64,000 nt of DNA. It comes from Clostridia bacterium (GTDB lineage Bacteria > Bacillota > Clostridia > Christensenellales > Borkfalkiaceae). The position numbers were made by a program, and so were the translations under genes. Positions within the stretch are counted from its first letter, which is position 1, and each line of letters opens with the position of its first letter. The stretch is from contig JAGHJS010000088.1 of the NCBI GenBank assembly GCA_017886545.1, positions 1 to 64,000 on the forward strand. Direction: 5' to 3'. Below are positions 26,797 to 36,201 of this stretch, piece after piece. The notes beneath the pieces are model-generated. The model worked only from the letters and a program-made list of their open reading frames with translations, ran no database searches and had not been told where the DNA came from.

Positions 26797-28671
26797 ATGG
26801 TTAAGAACGAATTTTACACGGACGGATACGACGCGGTGGTCGTCGGCGCGGGGCACGCGGGCTGCGAGGCGGCGCTCGCGCTCGCGCGCACGGGCATCCC
26901 CACACTGCTCCTTTCGCTGAACCTTGACAGCATCGCCTTCATGGCGTGCAACCCCTCCGTCGGCGGCACGGCGAAGGGGCAGCTCGTGCGCGAGATCGAC
27001 GCGCTCGGCGGCGAAATGGGCGTGAACGCGGACGCGACCGCCTTGCAGACGCGCATGCTCAACGTAGGCAAGGGCGCGGCGGTGCAGAGCCTGCGCGCGC
27101 AGGCGGACAAGCACGCCTACCACGCGCGCATGAAAAAAGTGCTGGAACGCACCGAAAACCTCACCCTTGCGCAGGGCGAAGCGGCGGAGGTGCTCGTTAA
27201 AGACGGCGCCGTCTGCGGCGTAAAAACGACGTACGGCGAAGTGATAAGCGCAAAGGCGGTCATCCTCGCCACAGGCGTGTACCTGAACGGTTCGGTCGTG
27301 GCAGGCGAATTCCGCCAGAGCTCCGGCCCGAACGGCTTTGCGCCCGCGACCGAGCTGACGGCAAACCTTATTTCCCTCGGCTTTTCGGTGCGGCGGTTCA
27401 AGACGGGCACGCCCGCGCGCGTGGACGGGCGCACCATCGACTATACGAAGTGCGAAAAGCAGGACGGCGACACGAAGGTGTATCCCTTCTCCTACCTCTC
27501 AGGCGGCGTGCCGCAGGAGCAGCTCCCCTGCTACCTCACCTACACCAACGAGGCAACGCACGCGATCATCCGCGCGAACCTGCACCGCTCTCCCCTTTTT
27601 GCCGGACAGATAAAGGGCACGGGGCCGCGCTACTGCCCCTCCATCGAGGACAAGGTCGTGCGCTTTGCGGACAAGGAGCGGCACCAGATCTTCCTCGAAC
27701 CCGAATGCGCCGGCTCGCACGAGGTGTATGTGCAGGGCATGAGCAGTTCGCTCCCCCACGACGTGCAGCGCGCGATGTACCGCACCGTACCGGGGCTTGA
27801 ACACGTGAAGATCATGCGCTACGCCTACGCCATCGAATACGACTGCATCGACACGCTGGACGTGTACCCCACCCTTGAATTCAAAAAGGTGAAAGGGCTG
27901 TACACGGCGGGGCAGATCAACGGCACGAGCGGCTACGAAGAGGCCGCCGCACAGGGGCTTGTGGCGGGGCTGAACGCGTCGCTCGCCATGCGCGGCAAGG
28001 AGCCGCTCATCCTGCGGCGGGACCAGGCGTACATCGGCGTGCTCATCGACGACCTTGTGACCAAGGGCACGAACGAGCCCTACCGCATGATGACCTCCCG
28101 CGCGGAGCACCGCATCCACCTGCGGCAGGACAACGCCGACCTTCGCCTGACCGAGCTCGGCTATGCGGCGGGGCTGGTCACCGCCGAACGGTACGAGCAG
28201 TTTTTGCGGCGCAAAGAGGCGATCGCGCGCATCGCAGACGTGCTGGATGAACGCGTTTCGCCCAAACGGTGCGCCGATTTTGTGACCGCGCACGGCGGTC
28301 CCGCCCCCGCGGGCGGGGTAAGCTATGCCGACATGCTGCGGCGCGGCATCGGCATAGAGGACATCGAACGGGAGTTCGGCATCCTTGCGGGCGAACGGGC
28401 GGACGACGTGGAGACCGCCGTCATCGACATCCGATACGAAGGGTATCTGAAACGCGGGCTGGAGCAGATCGAAAAGGCGAAAAAGCTGGAGGATAAAAAA
28501 CTGCCGCCCGATTTAGACTACGAGAGCATCGACGGGCTGCGCCTCGAAGCGCGGCAGAAGCTGAACAAGATCCGCCCCGAAAACCTCGGGCAGGCGGGGC
28601 GCATTTCGGGCGTCAACCCCGCGGATGTGGCGGTGTTGATGGTGTATCTTTCTTCAAAGAAAAAAATTTGA
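26797..28671 (+). CDS. mnmG: tRNA uridine-5-carboxymethylaminomethyl synthesis enzyme MnmG
   Basis: FAD enzyme that, with MnmE, modifies the wobble uridine of several tRNAs. The 624-residue protein shows the dinucleotide-binding start VVVGAGHAGCEAALA (residues 11-25), NPSVGGTAKGQLVREIDALGG (near 50), RRFKTGTPARVD (near 205), and the C-terminal signature around GQINGTSGYEEAAAQGL (near 375). Length is normal. The last codons (SSKKKI) lie inside the first hairpin arm of structured repeat copy B, so the element has reached the 3' end of the gene. The ribosome site (GCAGGC) is weak. Confidence 0.95.
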   Translation: MVKNEFYTDGYDAVVVGAGHAGCEAALALARTGIPTLLLSLNLDSIAFMACNPSVGGTAKGQLVREIDALGGEMGVNADATALQTRMLNVGKGAAVQSLRAQADKHAYHARMKKVLERTENLTLAQGEAAEVLVKDGAVCGVKTTYGEVISAKAVILATGVYLNGSVVAGEFRQSSGPNGFAPATELTANLISLGFSVRRFKTGTPARVDGRTIDYTKCEKQDGDTKVYPFSYLSGGVPQEQLPCYLTYTNEATHAIIRANLHRSPLFAGQIKGTGPRYCPSIEDKVVRFADKERHQIFLEPECAGSHEVYVQGMSSSLPHDVQRAMYRTVPGLEHVKIMRYAYAIEYDCIDTLDVYPTLEFKKVKGLYTAGQINGTSGYEEAAAQGLVAGLNASLAMRGKEPLILRRDQAYIGVLIDDLVTKGTNEPYRMMTSRAEHRIHLRQDNADLRLTELGYAAGLVTAERYEQFLRRKEAIARIADVLDERVSPKRCADFVTAHGGPAPAGGVSYADMLRRGIGIEDIEREFGILAGERADDVETAVIDIRYEGYLKRGLEQIEKAKKLEDKKLPPDLDYESIDGLRLEARQKLNKIRPENLGQAGRISGVNPADVAVLMVYLSSKKKI

Positions 28672-28969
28672 AAGAGACAAATTTTTTTCTTTGATCTGAG
28701 GGGACACCCGCCACCCTTGCGGGATAGCGGTTTTCCCCTCTGCGGCGATATGCTGCGGCTCTCTTATTATCAAAATCGCCGCATTCACCTTTCCCCATTT
28801 AGCCGCAAGTTTGCGGCAAATTGAGGGCGCTTTTCCAAAGGCGTGGCTTTGGAACGCGCAAAAAATTATTGAAGAGTTCACGAAAAAAGTTTTGAGCCGG
28901 CAAAACTTTTTTCCGTGCGCTGCGCTCCGCCGATTCGTGCAAAGCGAAAACGGCGGAGCGTTTCTTTTT
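28654..28969 (+). repeat. Structured repeat element, copy B
   Basis: Starts inside the mnmG 3' end and runs in the sense direction. Order: perfect 17-bp AT-rich hairpin (28654-28670, 28678-28694); a GAGGGGA/TCCCCTC hairpin with CCCTTGCGGG in its loop (28698-28740); helix TGCGGCGAT/ATCGCCGCA (28741-28749, 28775-28783) enclosing TTATTATCAAAAT; TTCACC; hairpin GCCGCAA/TTGCGGC (28802-28808, 28811-28817); AAATTG; GCGC; hairpin TTCCAAAG/CTTTGGAA with loop GCGTGG (28833-28840, 28847-28854); GCGC; an AT-rich hairpin CACG...CCGTG (28879-28917); then a terminator CGCTCCGCCG/CGGCGGAGCG plus TTTCTTTTT (28923-28969). Compare copies A and C. The rest of the gap to spoIIE (28970-29155) holds only a possible promoter. 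Confidence 0.8.
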
Positions 28970-29079
28970 CCGCTTTTTGCGGCACCCGACGCTACCCTGC
29001 CGCCATGCCGCCGCCCCCTGCTCTGCAAATTCCCCCGTCTTTCCCCAAACGCCGCCAAATTTTTTGAAAGGATGTGTGC

Positions 29080-29085
29080 TATCAT
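29080..29085 (+). promoter_or_regulatory. Possible -10 of spoIIE
   Basis: TATCAT, 70 bases before the chosen ATG, with no good -35 at the normal spacing. spoIIE in Bacillus also has an atypical Spo0A-activated promoter, but no clear Spo0A box is seen here. Confidence 0.3.
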
Positions 29086-29155
29086 CGTGGAAAGCGGCGG
29101 AAGATCCCGCCGCAATGTTGACCGCCGCAAACACGCGCGGCGGACGGGGGCGGCA

Positions 29156-31471
29156 ATGACTGAAAAATTTTCCGCAAAATACAGCTACGGCACGGCGCTT
29201 GTCTACCTTGCCCTGTTCTGCGGCATGTTCCTGATGAACTTTACGATGAGCGGGTTCGAACCCTTTTCGCTCGCGCTCCTCCTGGGGGCGCTCGTGTGCG
29301 GCATGCACCCGCTCCTTGCGGCGGGGCTGTATATCCTCGCGGGCGGCATCTCTCTCCTGTCGAGCAGCTTCCCCTTCCTCGTCTTTGCCGTGCAGGGCGT
29401 CCTGCTCGGCGGCACGTTTTTCGTATACAGGCGGCTGCGCAAAAAGCCGGGCGCGGAGACCATGCTGTTCCTTCTCGCCGCGCTGGCGCCGTACATCCTG
29501 CTGTTCGGCGCGTACGTCTATCCGGGCTACATACGGGCGGCGATCGTGGCGGCGGCGCTTTTGGCGCTCTGCCTGCTGTTCATCGGCGCGATGCGCTGCC
29601 TTCTCTTCCGCGCGGGCAGGTGTGCCCTTTCGGCGGAGGAACCCGTGTTCTGCGCGGCCGCCGGCGCCGCGGTGGGGATCGGGCTGTACAACTGCGCGGG
29701 CGGATACGCCTACGACGCGGCGGCCGTCCTGCTCATCCTGTTCACGGCGCGCCTGTGCAAAAAGGGGAACGGCGTGTTCTTCGCCTTTGCCGCTTCCCTT
29801 CCACCCGTCATCGTGCAGAGCGCGGCGGCAAACGCGTTCGTACCCGAAGCCGCCGCCTGCTACGTTCTGTACGCCGCCGTCGCCGCCGTGCTGCTGCGGG
29901 GCGGAAAGATCCCCGCGGCGCTGGGCGTGTTCCTTTCGGCGGTCATCCTGCGCTATTTCACTGATTTTTTCGGCACGGAACCCGCCGCCGCGACCTTCAC
30001 GGGCGCACGGTTTTACCTGACCATGCTCGTTCCGCTCGTACCCTGCCTGCTGTTTGCGCTGACGCCCGAATCGTGGCTGCGCGCTCTGGAAAGGCGCCTG
30101 CACCTGTACGAGGAAAAGCCGCTCACCCGCGCGAGCATCAACCGCAGCCGCAGGCGGACGGGCGAAAAACTGTTTGAAATTTCCGCCGCCTTCCGCGAGA
30201 TCGAAGGCGTATTTTCGGAAGAGCGCCGCCGCGACGACGGCGCGCAGGCACTCTTTGCGCAGACCATGCGCGAAGAGGTATGCGAAAGCTGCCCCAAACG
30301 CGCGGAGTGCGGCGAGGAGGCGCGGAGCGCGCTGGAAAAACTCGCCGGCGTGGGGCTAGCCAAAGGGAAGGCGAACCTGATCGATCTGCCCGGCGCGCTC
30401 ACCGCACACTGCGCCGACCCGACCGCACTCCTGTTCAGCCTGAACCGCATGCTCGCCGATTACAGGCGCGGCGCCGCGGAGGAGGAGAGCGCCGCGCGCA
30501 GCAGGCTGCTGCTCGCGCAGCAGGCGCACGGCGTGAGCGAACTGCTGAAAAACCTCGCGCTCGGGCTGAGCGCGCCCGTCGGCGTGGAAGCGGAGACGGA
30601 GCAGGCGGTCGCCGCCGCGCTCGGGCGGGCGGGATTTATGTGCGAAGAAGTGCTCATCAGCGGAGAAGGGCCCGAAATTTATATCGTGCTGAGCGGCGCG
30701 GCGGACGGCGAAAAATTGCGTTCCGCCGTGGAAAGCGCGGCGGGACAGCCGCTTGCCCTTGCCTCGAAACAGCCGCTCACGGCGGAGCGCTGCGCCTGCC
30801 TGTTCCGTCCGCGCCCCGCATTCGACGCGGCGTTCGGCGTGGCAAGCGCGACCAAAGCGGGCGAATCCGCCTGCGGAGACACCTATTCGCTCACCCGCAT
30901 CGACGAACACACCTTTCTGTGCGCCCTGTCCGACGGCATGGGAAGCGGCGAAGAGGCGCGGCGCGTTTCGGACAGCGCGCTCACGCTCATCGAAAGTTTT
31001 TGCCGCGCCGGCATGCCGAACGACGCGGCGCTCGCCGCCGTGAACGGGCTGCTCGCCGCCGGACGCGAAGAGACGTTTGCCTGCGTAGACGCGGCGACCG
31101 TGGACCTGAACACGGGCAGAGCGGACATCGTGAAAATCGGCTCGCCCTTCTCCTTCCTCGTTACGGGCGAACGGGTGGAAGTGCTCGAAAGCGAAAGCCT
31201 GCCCCTCGGCATCCTCGAAGGCGTGCGCCCCGTCACCCTCACGCGCATGCTGCGCGGCGGCGACGTGCTCGTATTCGTGAGCGACGGCGTGAGCGAAGCG
31301 TTCGGCTCGGGCACCGACGCGGCGGCGGAGCTCTCCGCCCTGCCCGCCGCCAACCCGCAGACGCTGGCGGACGCGTTGCTCGCGCGCGCCCTGGCGCGTA
31401 CGGGCGCGCCCGCGGACGACATGACCGTCGTCGCCGTGCGGCTTTGCGGAAATTTGCAGAACGAACCGTGA
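29156..31471 (+). CDS. spoIIE: Stage II sporulation protein E
   Basis: PP2C-type phosphatase that dephosphorylates SpoIIAA and so releases sigma-F in the forespore; it also acts at the polar septum. The 771-residue protein has about ten membrane segments in residues 10-300, a central regulatory region (320-540), and the PP2C domain from ACGDTYSLTRID (near 580) through CALSDGMGSGEEARR (near 595), LVFVSDGVSEAFGSG (near 705) and ADDMTVVAVRL (near 755), whose Asp residues bind manganese. ATG 29156 follows GGGGGCGG; an in-frame ATG at 29073 lies upstream of the probable transcript start. Length compares with 827 in Bacillus. Confidence 0.93.
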   Translation: MTEKFSAKYSYGTALVYLALFCGMFLMNFTMSGFEPFSLALLLGALVCGMHPLLAAGLYILAGGISLLSSSFPFLVFAVQGVLLGGTFFVYRRLRKKPGAETMLFLLAALAPYILLFGAYVYPGYIRAAIVAAALLALCLLFIGAMRCLLFRAGRCALSAEEPVFCAAAGAAVGIGLYNCAGGYAYDAAAVLLILFTARLCKKGNGVFFAFAASLPPVIVQSAAANAFVPEAAACYVLYAAVAAVLLRGGKIPAALGVFLSAVILRYFTDFFGTEPAAATFTGARFYLTMLVPLVPCLLFALTPESWLRALERRLHLYEEKPLTRASINRSRRRTGEKLFEISAAFREIEGVFSEERRRDDGAQALFAQTMREEVCESCPKRAECGEEARSALEKLAGVGLAKGKANLIDLPGALTAHCADPTALLFSLNRMLADYRRGAAEEESAARSRLLLAQQAHGVSELLKNLALGLSAPVGVEAETEQAVAAALGRAGFMCEEVLISGEGPEIYIVLSGAADGEKLRSAVESAAGQPLALASKQPLTAERCACLFRPRPAFDAAFGVASATKAGESACGDTYSLTRIDEHTFLCALSDGMGSGEEARRVSDSALTLIESFCRAGMPNDAALAAVNGLLAAGREETFACVDAATVDLNTGRADIVKIGSPFSFLVTGERVEVLESESLPLGILEGVRPVTLTRMLRGGDVLVFVSDGVSEAFGSGTDAAAELSALPAANPQTLADALLARALARTGAPADDMTVVAVRLCGNLQNEP

Positions 31472-31510
31472 CGCGCGGCTCTCCGCGCCGCGAACAAAGC
31501 AGACCGCGCT

Positions 31511-31535
31511 TCCGCCCTGACGGGCGGATTTTTTT
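31511..31535 (+). terminator. Terminator of spoIIE
   Basis: TCCGCCC/GGGCGGA stem, loop TGAC, followed by seven Ts. Confidence 0.9.
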
Positions 31536-31556
31536 GCCAAAGTTTAAGTGATAATT

Positions 31557-31599
31557 TGTCGAAAGATATCTTGCTTTTAGCGTAAGATTGTGGTAAAAT
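31557..31599 (+). promoter_or_regulatory. Spo0A box and promoter of the acyl-ligase operon
   Basis: A perfect 0A box TGTCGAA (31557-31563) lies 7 bases upstream of TTGCTT-N17-TAAAAT (31571-31576, 31594-31599). That position, about 45 bases before the predicted start of transcription, is typical for activation by phosphorylated Spo0A. The -10 overlaps an upstream ATG (31598), which is therefore not the translation start. Confidence 0.6.
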
Positions 31600-31660
31600 G
31601 GGAGAGTATATTACGGCATGCGGCGTTAGCCGCAAAATCTGCACGCAGGGACCGGACGGC

Positions 31661-33586
31661 ATGCTGAAAGAAACGTTGGGCGGACAGCCGAGCATCCGAA
31701 AATACGTTGCGCACAAGATCGCGCAGCTTGAAAATTCGGACAGGGATATGCGTTCCCTGTTCCGCCTGATGTTTTCGGAAAAGGAGAACGTGCTCGCGGA
31801 GAGCACGGACGGCTATAAGATCCGCTCCCTGACCTACGGCGAAAGCCTGGAAAACGTACGCCGCAAGACGGCGCGGCTGGCAGCGCTGCTTGGCGGCGTG
31901 CCGCGCGGTTCGGTCGTCGGTCTGTGCCTTGCGAACTCGCCCGACTGGATCGAAACGTTCTGGGCGATCCTGCAGGCGGGCTATAAACCGCTCCTCATCA
32001 ACGACCGCCTGGACGACGGCACGATCGCAGACGCCTGCGCGGCATGCGGCGTAAAGGCCGCCGTTTCGGACGGCAGGCAGTTCGGCGTCCGGCACATCCA
32101 CCTCGCGCAGCTTCTGGAAGACGCGGACGCATCTTCGGTCACGGACGACCGTTTTGAAAACGAGATCTTTCTGATGTCCTCGAATTCTTCGCAGCACCTG
32201 AAGATCTGCGGCTATACGGGCGAACAGTTTTACCATCAGATCCTGGACAGCGCCGCCATCCTGCGGCGCAGCCGCGCGATAAAAAAGCATTATAAAGGCA
32301 GGCTGAAGTTGTTGGCGCTGCTGCCCTTCTGTCATATCTTCGGGCTGGCGGCGGTATACATCTGGTTCTGCTTTTTTTCACGTACGCTCGTCTTTCTGAA
32401 AGACCTCGCCCCCGATACGATCGTGAACACCGTGCGCAAGCACCGCGTGACGCACATCTTTGCCGTCCCCCTCTTTTGGGAAACGGTCTATAAATCGGCG
32501 CTCGTCAGAATCAGAGAGCGCGGTCACCGTACATACGAAAAATTCCTGCGCGGGCTGAAACTGTGCGGCGTTCCCCTGCTCGGGCGGCTCGTGACGCGCT
32601 TCGGGTTCCGCGAAGTGCGCGACAACCTGTTCGGCGAAAGCGTGTGCTTCTGCATCAGCGGCGGGGGCGCGATCTCCGCGGACGTATTGCGGTTCGTGAA
32701 CGCGGCGGGGTATCCCCTCTCCAACGGCTACGGCATGACGGAGATCGGCATCACGTCCGTCGAACTTTCGGGCAGTGCGCGCGTGCGGATGCGCGGCTCG
32801 GTCGGCAAACCGTTCGCTTCCGCGGAATACCGCGTCGGCGACGGGGGTGAACTGTTCGTGCGCTCCCCCGCGGCGGCGCATGAAATTTTCTGCGACGGCG
32901 CCCGAACGGAGCAGAACGGCTGGTTCAACACGCACGACCTGTTTGCCGTAAAGCGCGGCAGGTACTACATACAGGGCAGGAAAGACGACCTGCTCGTCTG
33001 TTCCAACGGCGAAAACATCAACCCGGACATGACCGAACAGCTGTTCCGCGCGGACGGCGTGCAGCGCGTGTGCCTGCTGCCCTCGCCGCGGCAGAGCGGG
33101 AAGATCCTGCTCGTGGCGGAAGTGAGCAAATACCTCGGCGGGCAGCGGCTCGTATCCATCCGCAACGCGCTTGCCCTGCGCGCGGCGCAGCTCGGCATCG
33201 CGGCGGTGCTGGCGGGCATCCTGCTCACCGACCAATCCCTTCTGGACGCGAACGACTTCAAACTCGTGCGCAAAAAGATCGCCGCACGGCTCGCGGAGGG
33301 AACGCTCGTGCTGCTCGACCCCGACGATGCGGACGCCGCGACGGAGGAAGCCGACCGCGCGCTGACAAAGCGGCTGACGGAACTGTTTGCGAAAGCGCTG
33401 AACCGCAGGGAAGAAGAGATCGGCGAAAACGCGCACTTCTTTTTCGACCTGGGCGGGAACAGCCTCGACTACTTTGCCATGATCGCCTCGGTGCAGGAGG
33501 AGTTCGGCATCTCCTTCCCCGCGACCGACAAGGCGGGCATTACGACCATACGGCAGCTGAAAGACTATATACAGCAAAATCTTTGA
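31661..33586 (+). CDS. Adenylate-forming acyl ligase fused to an acyl carrier domain
   Basis: A 641-residue protein: an AMP-binding acyl/fatty-acid ligase-type enzyme (residues about 10-550) plus a C-terminal carrier domain (about 560-641) whose phosphopantetheine serine is Ser601 in LGGNSLDY. Motifs seen: NGYGMTEIG (near 355), GRKDDLLVCSNGENINP (near 435) and the catalytic C-subdomain lysine region ANDFKLVRKKIA (near 530). The ATP loop, normally TSGTTGxPK, is degenerate here (SSNSSQHLK, near 175), and the WxxTGD motif reads WFNTHD, so it may not adenylate on its own. Start 31661 is chosen because the operon promoter overlaps earlier candidates. First gene of a seven-frame operon. Confidence 0.85.
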   Translation: MLKETLGGQPSIRKYVAHKIAQLENSDRDMRSLFRLMFSEKENVLAESTDGYKIRSLTYGESLENVRRKTARLAALLGGVPRGSVVGLCLANSPDWIETFWAILQAGYKPLLINDRLDDGTIADACAACGVKAAVSDGRQFGVRHIHLAQLLEDADASSVTDDRFENEIFLMSSNSSQHLKICGYTGEQFYHQILDSAAILRRSRAIKKHYKGRLKLLALLPFCHIFGLAAVYIWFCFFSRTLVFLKDLAPDTIVNTVRKHRVTHIFAVPLFWETVYKSALVRIRERGHRTYEKFLRGLKLCGVPLLGRLVTRFGFREVRDNLFGESVCFCISGGGAISADVLRFVNAAGYPLSNGYGMTEIGITSVELSGSARVRMRGSVGKPFASAEYRVGDGGELFVRSPAAAHEIFCDGARTEQNGWFNTHDLFAVKRGRYYIQGRKDDLLVCSNGENINPDMTEQLFRADGVQRVCLLPSPRQSGKILLVAEVSKYLGGQRLVSIRNALALRAAQLGIAAVLAGILLTDQSLLDANDFKLVRKKIAARLAEGTLVLLDPDDADAATEEADRALTKRLTELFAKALNRREEEIGENAHFFFDLGGNSLDYFAMIASVQEEFGISFPATDKAGITTIRQLKDYIQQNL

Positions 33587-33602
33587 CATAAGGAGAGAGA
33601 AT

Positions 33603-35561
33603 ATGTTGAAAGCTGTGCAGTCATTGGACAAAAAATGGAAAGAACTCGTCTATTCGGCGTCAGGGTTCGGTCCGAACTTCCTGATGGTGCTGATGGGCGC
33701 GTACTTTTCGGACGCGGTCAACCCCGCGGGGCTGGGTGCGGACGTGAACGGGCAGACGATCGTGGGAACGATCTGCCTCGTCATCCCCGCCCTGTTCTCC
33801 GTGCTGATGATCGTGGCGAAGGTGTTCGACGGGCTGATCGATATCCCGTTCGCCTCCATCACGGATAACCTTTCCACCAAATGGGGGCGCAGGCGCCCGC
33901 CCATCCTGGTATGCTTTATCCCGATGGTGATCTCGTTCGCGTTCTGCTGGTGGCCGGTGTTCGGCACGGCGGAATCGGCGCAGATCGGCAACACGATCTG
34001 GTTCATCTTCTGGGCGCTCATCTTTTTTGCGACGTACACGATGTGCCTGATCGCCTTTTACGGAAGCCTGAGCAACGTCTGCTCGAGCGCGTCGCAGCGG
34101 CTGCGCGTTTCGGCGTTCAAATCCTTCTTCGACACCATCTCGTACTGCGTCGTTTACGCACTGGTGCCCGTCATCCTGCAGGGGCTGTACAACTCCTCCG
34201 GCGGGGCGCTCGGCATCGACGAATTCGTGTTCATGTGCCTGCCGCTCATGTTCACGATGGTCATTCCCCTCTTTATGATCAAAGAGGGCAAAAAGTACGG
34301 CTACCCCGAAAACGAGGGCTTTGAAAAACAGCCTAAGATCAAACTCGGGCAGTCCTTCAAGATCACCTTCAAAAACAAGATCTTCGGCAACTGGCTGGTC
34401 GTGAACTGCTGCTCCTTCTTCGGCTTGCAGATGTTCCTTGTCGCGATGAACGCAATGATCATCGGCGGCATGGGGATGGACGGCGTAGGCATGACCATCC
34501 TCAACACCTGCGCGTTCGCGCCCGTGCCGGTCATGCTGTACCTGTTCCGAAAGCTCGCGGCAAAGAAGGGGCTGCGCTTCACCTACCAGACCTGCCTCAT
34601 CTCCTTTGCGGTCGCGATCCTCGGCTTCTTTTTCGGGTCGACGTTCATCTGCGGCGACAACAAGCTCGCGCAGTACCTCATCGGATGCATCGGCGGCGTG
34701 ATCGGCAGCTGGGCGATCGGCGCGTTCTTCATGATGCCGTACATGGTCCCCGCGTAGATCTCTTCCGTCGAGGAAAAGCTGCTGAAAAAGAACCACAGCG
34801 CCATGTACTTTGCGGCGCAGGCGTTTGCGACGAGCGTCGTCGGCGCGATCGCGTCGTACGGCGTGTACGACATCCTCAAAAACATCTTCGTTTCGGGCGA
34901 CTTCCGCTTCGTATGGGCGGAGGCGACGGAGCTTCTGAGCGCGCAAGAAGTCGCGGAAAGCCTGCTCGGCACGGGCAACGTGTATAACTTCGGCGTCATG
35001 ATCGTGCCGTTCATCGTCGCGATCCTGTGCGTCGTCGGGTTCCTGTTCGCCTTCCGCATGCCGCGCGACTACTCGCCCGCGGAAGTGGCGAAATCCTTCA
35101 AAAAGATGTATCCCGACCTCGACATCTCCGAATACGAGAACGTGACCCATGAAAAGGAAGAGAAAGGCGAGATCCTGTTCGTGCAGATCGCGCTCTCCGT
35201 CCTTTCGGGCTTCCTGTTCGGGTTCATCTGGTACGGGATGCTGCTCTCCTCCGTCAAAAAGCTCACGGGCAAAGGGAAACGCGCCCTCTTCTGGGCGCTG
35301 GGGTGCTTTATCCCCTTCTTCGGCATCTTTGCGATGCTGCGCCTGAACAAGGCGCTCGCGGAGAAGGCGGCGGAGCGGGGCATCGCGCTCGGCGGGCGGA
35401 AAGTGCTCTCCGTCGTGTTCGGCATCCTGCTTCCCCTCTCCTTCCTGAACATCGTTTCCCTCTCCCTCCTGCAGAAGGATGTGAACAAATTCTATGCGGC
35501 GGAGGAATCGCAGGCCGCGGCGGAGGAACTTCCCGAAAGCAAAAATGAAGCGGCTGTTTAA
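33603..35561 (+). pseudogene. GPH-family transporter interrupted by an in-frame TAG
   Basis: A sodium/cation-sugar type (GPH, MelB-like) major-facilitator protein of about 652 codons, with about 12 membrane segments plus an extra C-terminal pair. The frame is broken once, by TAG at 34755-34757, between MMPYMVPA and ISSVEEKLLKKNHS; it is otherwise open to 35561. CAG (Gln) to TAG is the simplest change. The downstream ATG at 34803 has no ribosome site, so the second part is unlikely to be made separately. It could be a recent nonsense mutation, a sequencing error, or suppressed in vivo. AAGGAG precedes the ATG. Position in the operon suggests export or import of the pathway's substrate or product. 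Confidence 0.8.
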
Positions 35562-36201
35562 TGCGCTTGTAAAGATCACCGGCTGGCCCGTTCAGAAGAT
35601 CCTGTTCCGCACAAAAGTCTATTATGAAGACAAGGCGGTGCAGAGCAGGCGGCTGAAGGGGCCTGCCATCCTCATTTCGAATCACACTTCCGTCTACGAC
35701 TACGCCGTGTTCCTGTTCGTGTTCTGGCGGCGCACGCTGCGCTACCAGATGGCGGAACTGCTGTTCCGCCGCAGGGTGCTGAAACACTTCCTGCGGGCGA
35801 TGGGCGGCATCTTCGTAGACAGGGACGCATACGACTTTTCCTTTGTCCGCAGATCGCTGGAGATCCTGGAACGCAAGGGCGTGGTCGGCATCTTCCCCGA
35901 AGCGCGGCTGCCCGTCGAAGGCGAGGAGCGGCCGCTCCCCTTCAAGACGAGCGCCGCGTACATCGCCTTAGAGAGCGGCGCGCCCGTCATCCCCGTGTAC
36001 ACGAACGGGAGTTATTTCAGAAAACAGCGCGCGGAAGTCATCATCGGCAAACCCGTATTTGCACGCGACCTTTGGCAGGACGGCGCCGACGAGCGGACCA
36101 ACCTGGAGGCGATCTCGGCAGCGCTGCGTGAGAAGGTCATTGGACTCGGCTATGAACTCGAAACCCAAAAACAACAAAACCGAAAAAAGAAAGAAAGCTA
36201 A
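35545..36201 (+). CDS. PlsC-type 1-acylglycerol-phosphate acyltransferase-like protein (first)
   Basis: A 218-residue membrane-associated acyltransferase. The catalytic NHTSVYDY (HX4D variant, near residue 47), the glycerol-phosphate-site GIFPEARLP (near 118) and APVIPVY (near 150) place it in the PlsC/LPLAT superfamily. A short hydrophobic N terminus would anchor it. Its ATG overlaps the transporter 3' end by 17 bases, indicating translational coupling. The acceptor is unknown; the operon suggests an acyl-carrier-delivered chain. Its neighbour at 36152 is a second, distinct member. Confidence 0.85.
   Translation: MKRLFNALVKITGWPVQKILFRTKVYYEDKAVQSRRLKGPAILISNHTSVYDYAVFLFVFWRRTLRYQMAELLFRRRVLKHFLRAMGGIFVDRDAYDFSFVRRSLEILERKGVVGIFPEARLPVEGEERPLPFKTSAAYIALESGAPVIPVYTNGSYFRKQRAEVIIGKPVFARDLWQDGADERTNLEAISAALREKVIGLGYELETQKQQNRKKKES

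Noticed and set aside
33603..35561. Reassignment of TAG to an amino acid in this genome
   Set aside because: sigG, sigE and ylmC end in TAG at their normal family lengths, so TAG is used as a stop.
33660..35579. 639-codon minus-strand frame covering both halves of the transporter
   Set aside because: Composition is Arg/Glu/His-rich as in mirror frames; the plus strand gives a clear membrane transporter.
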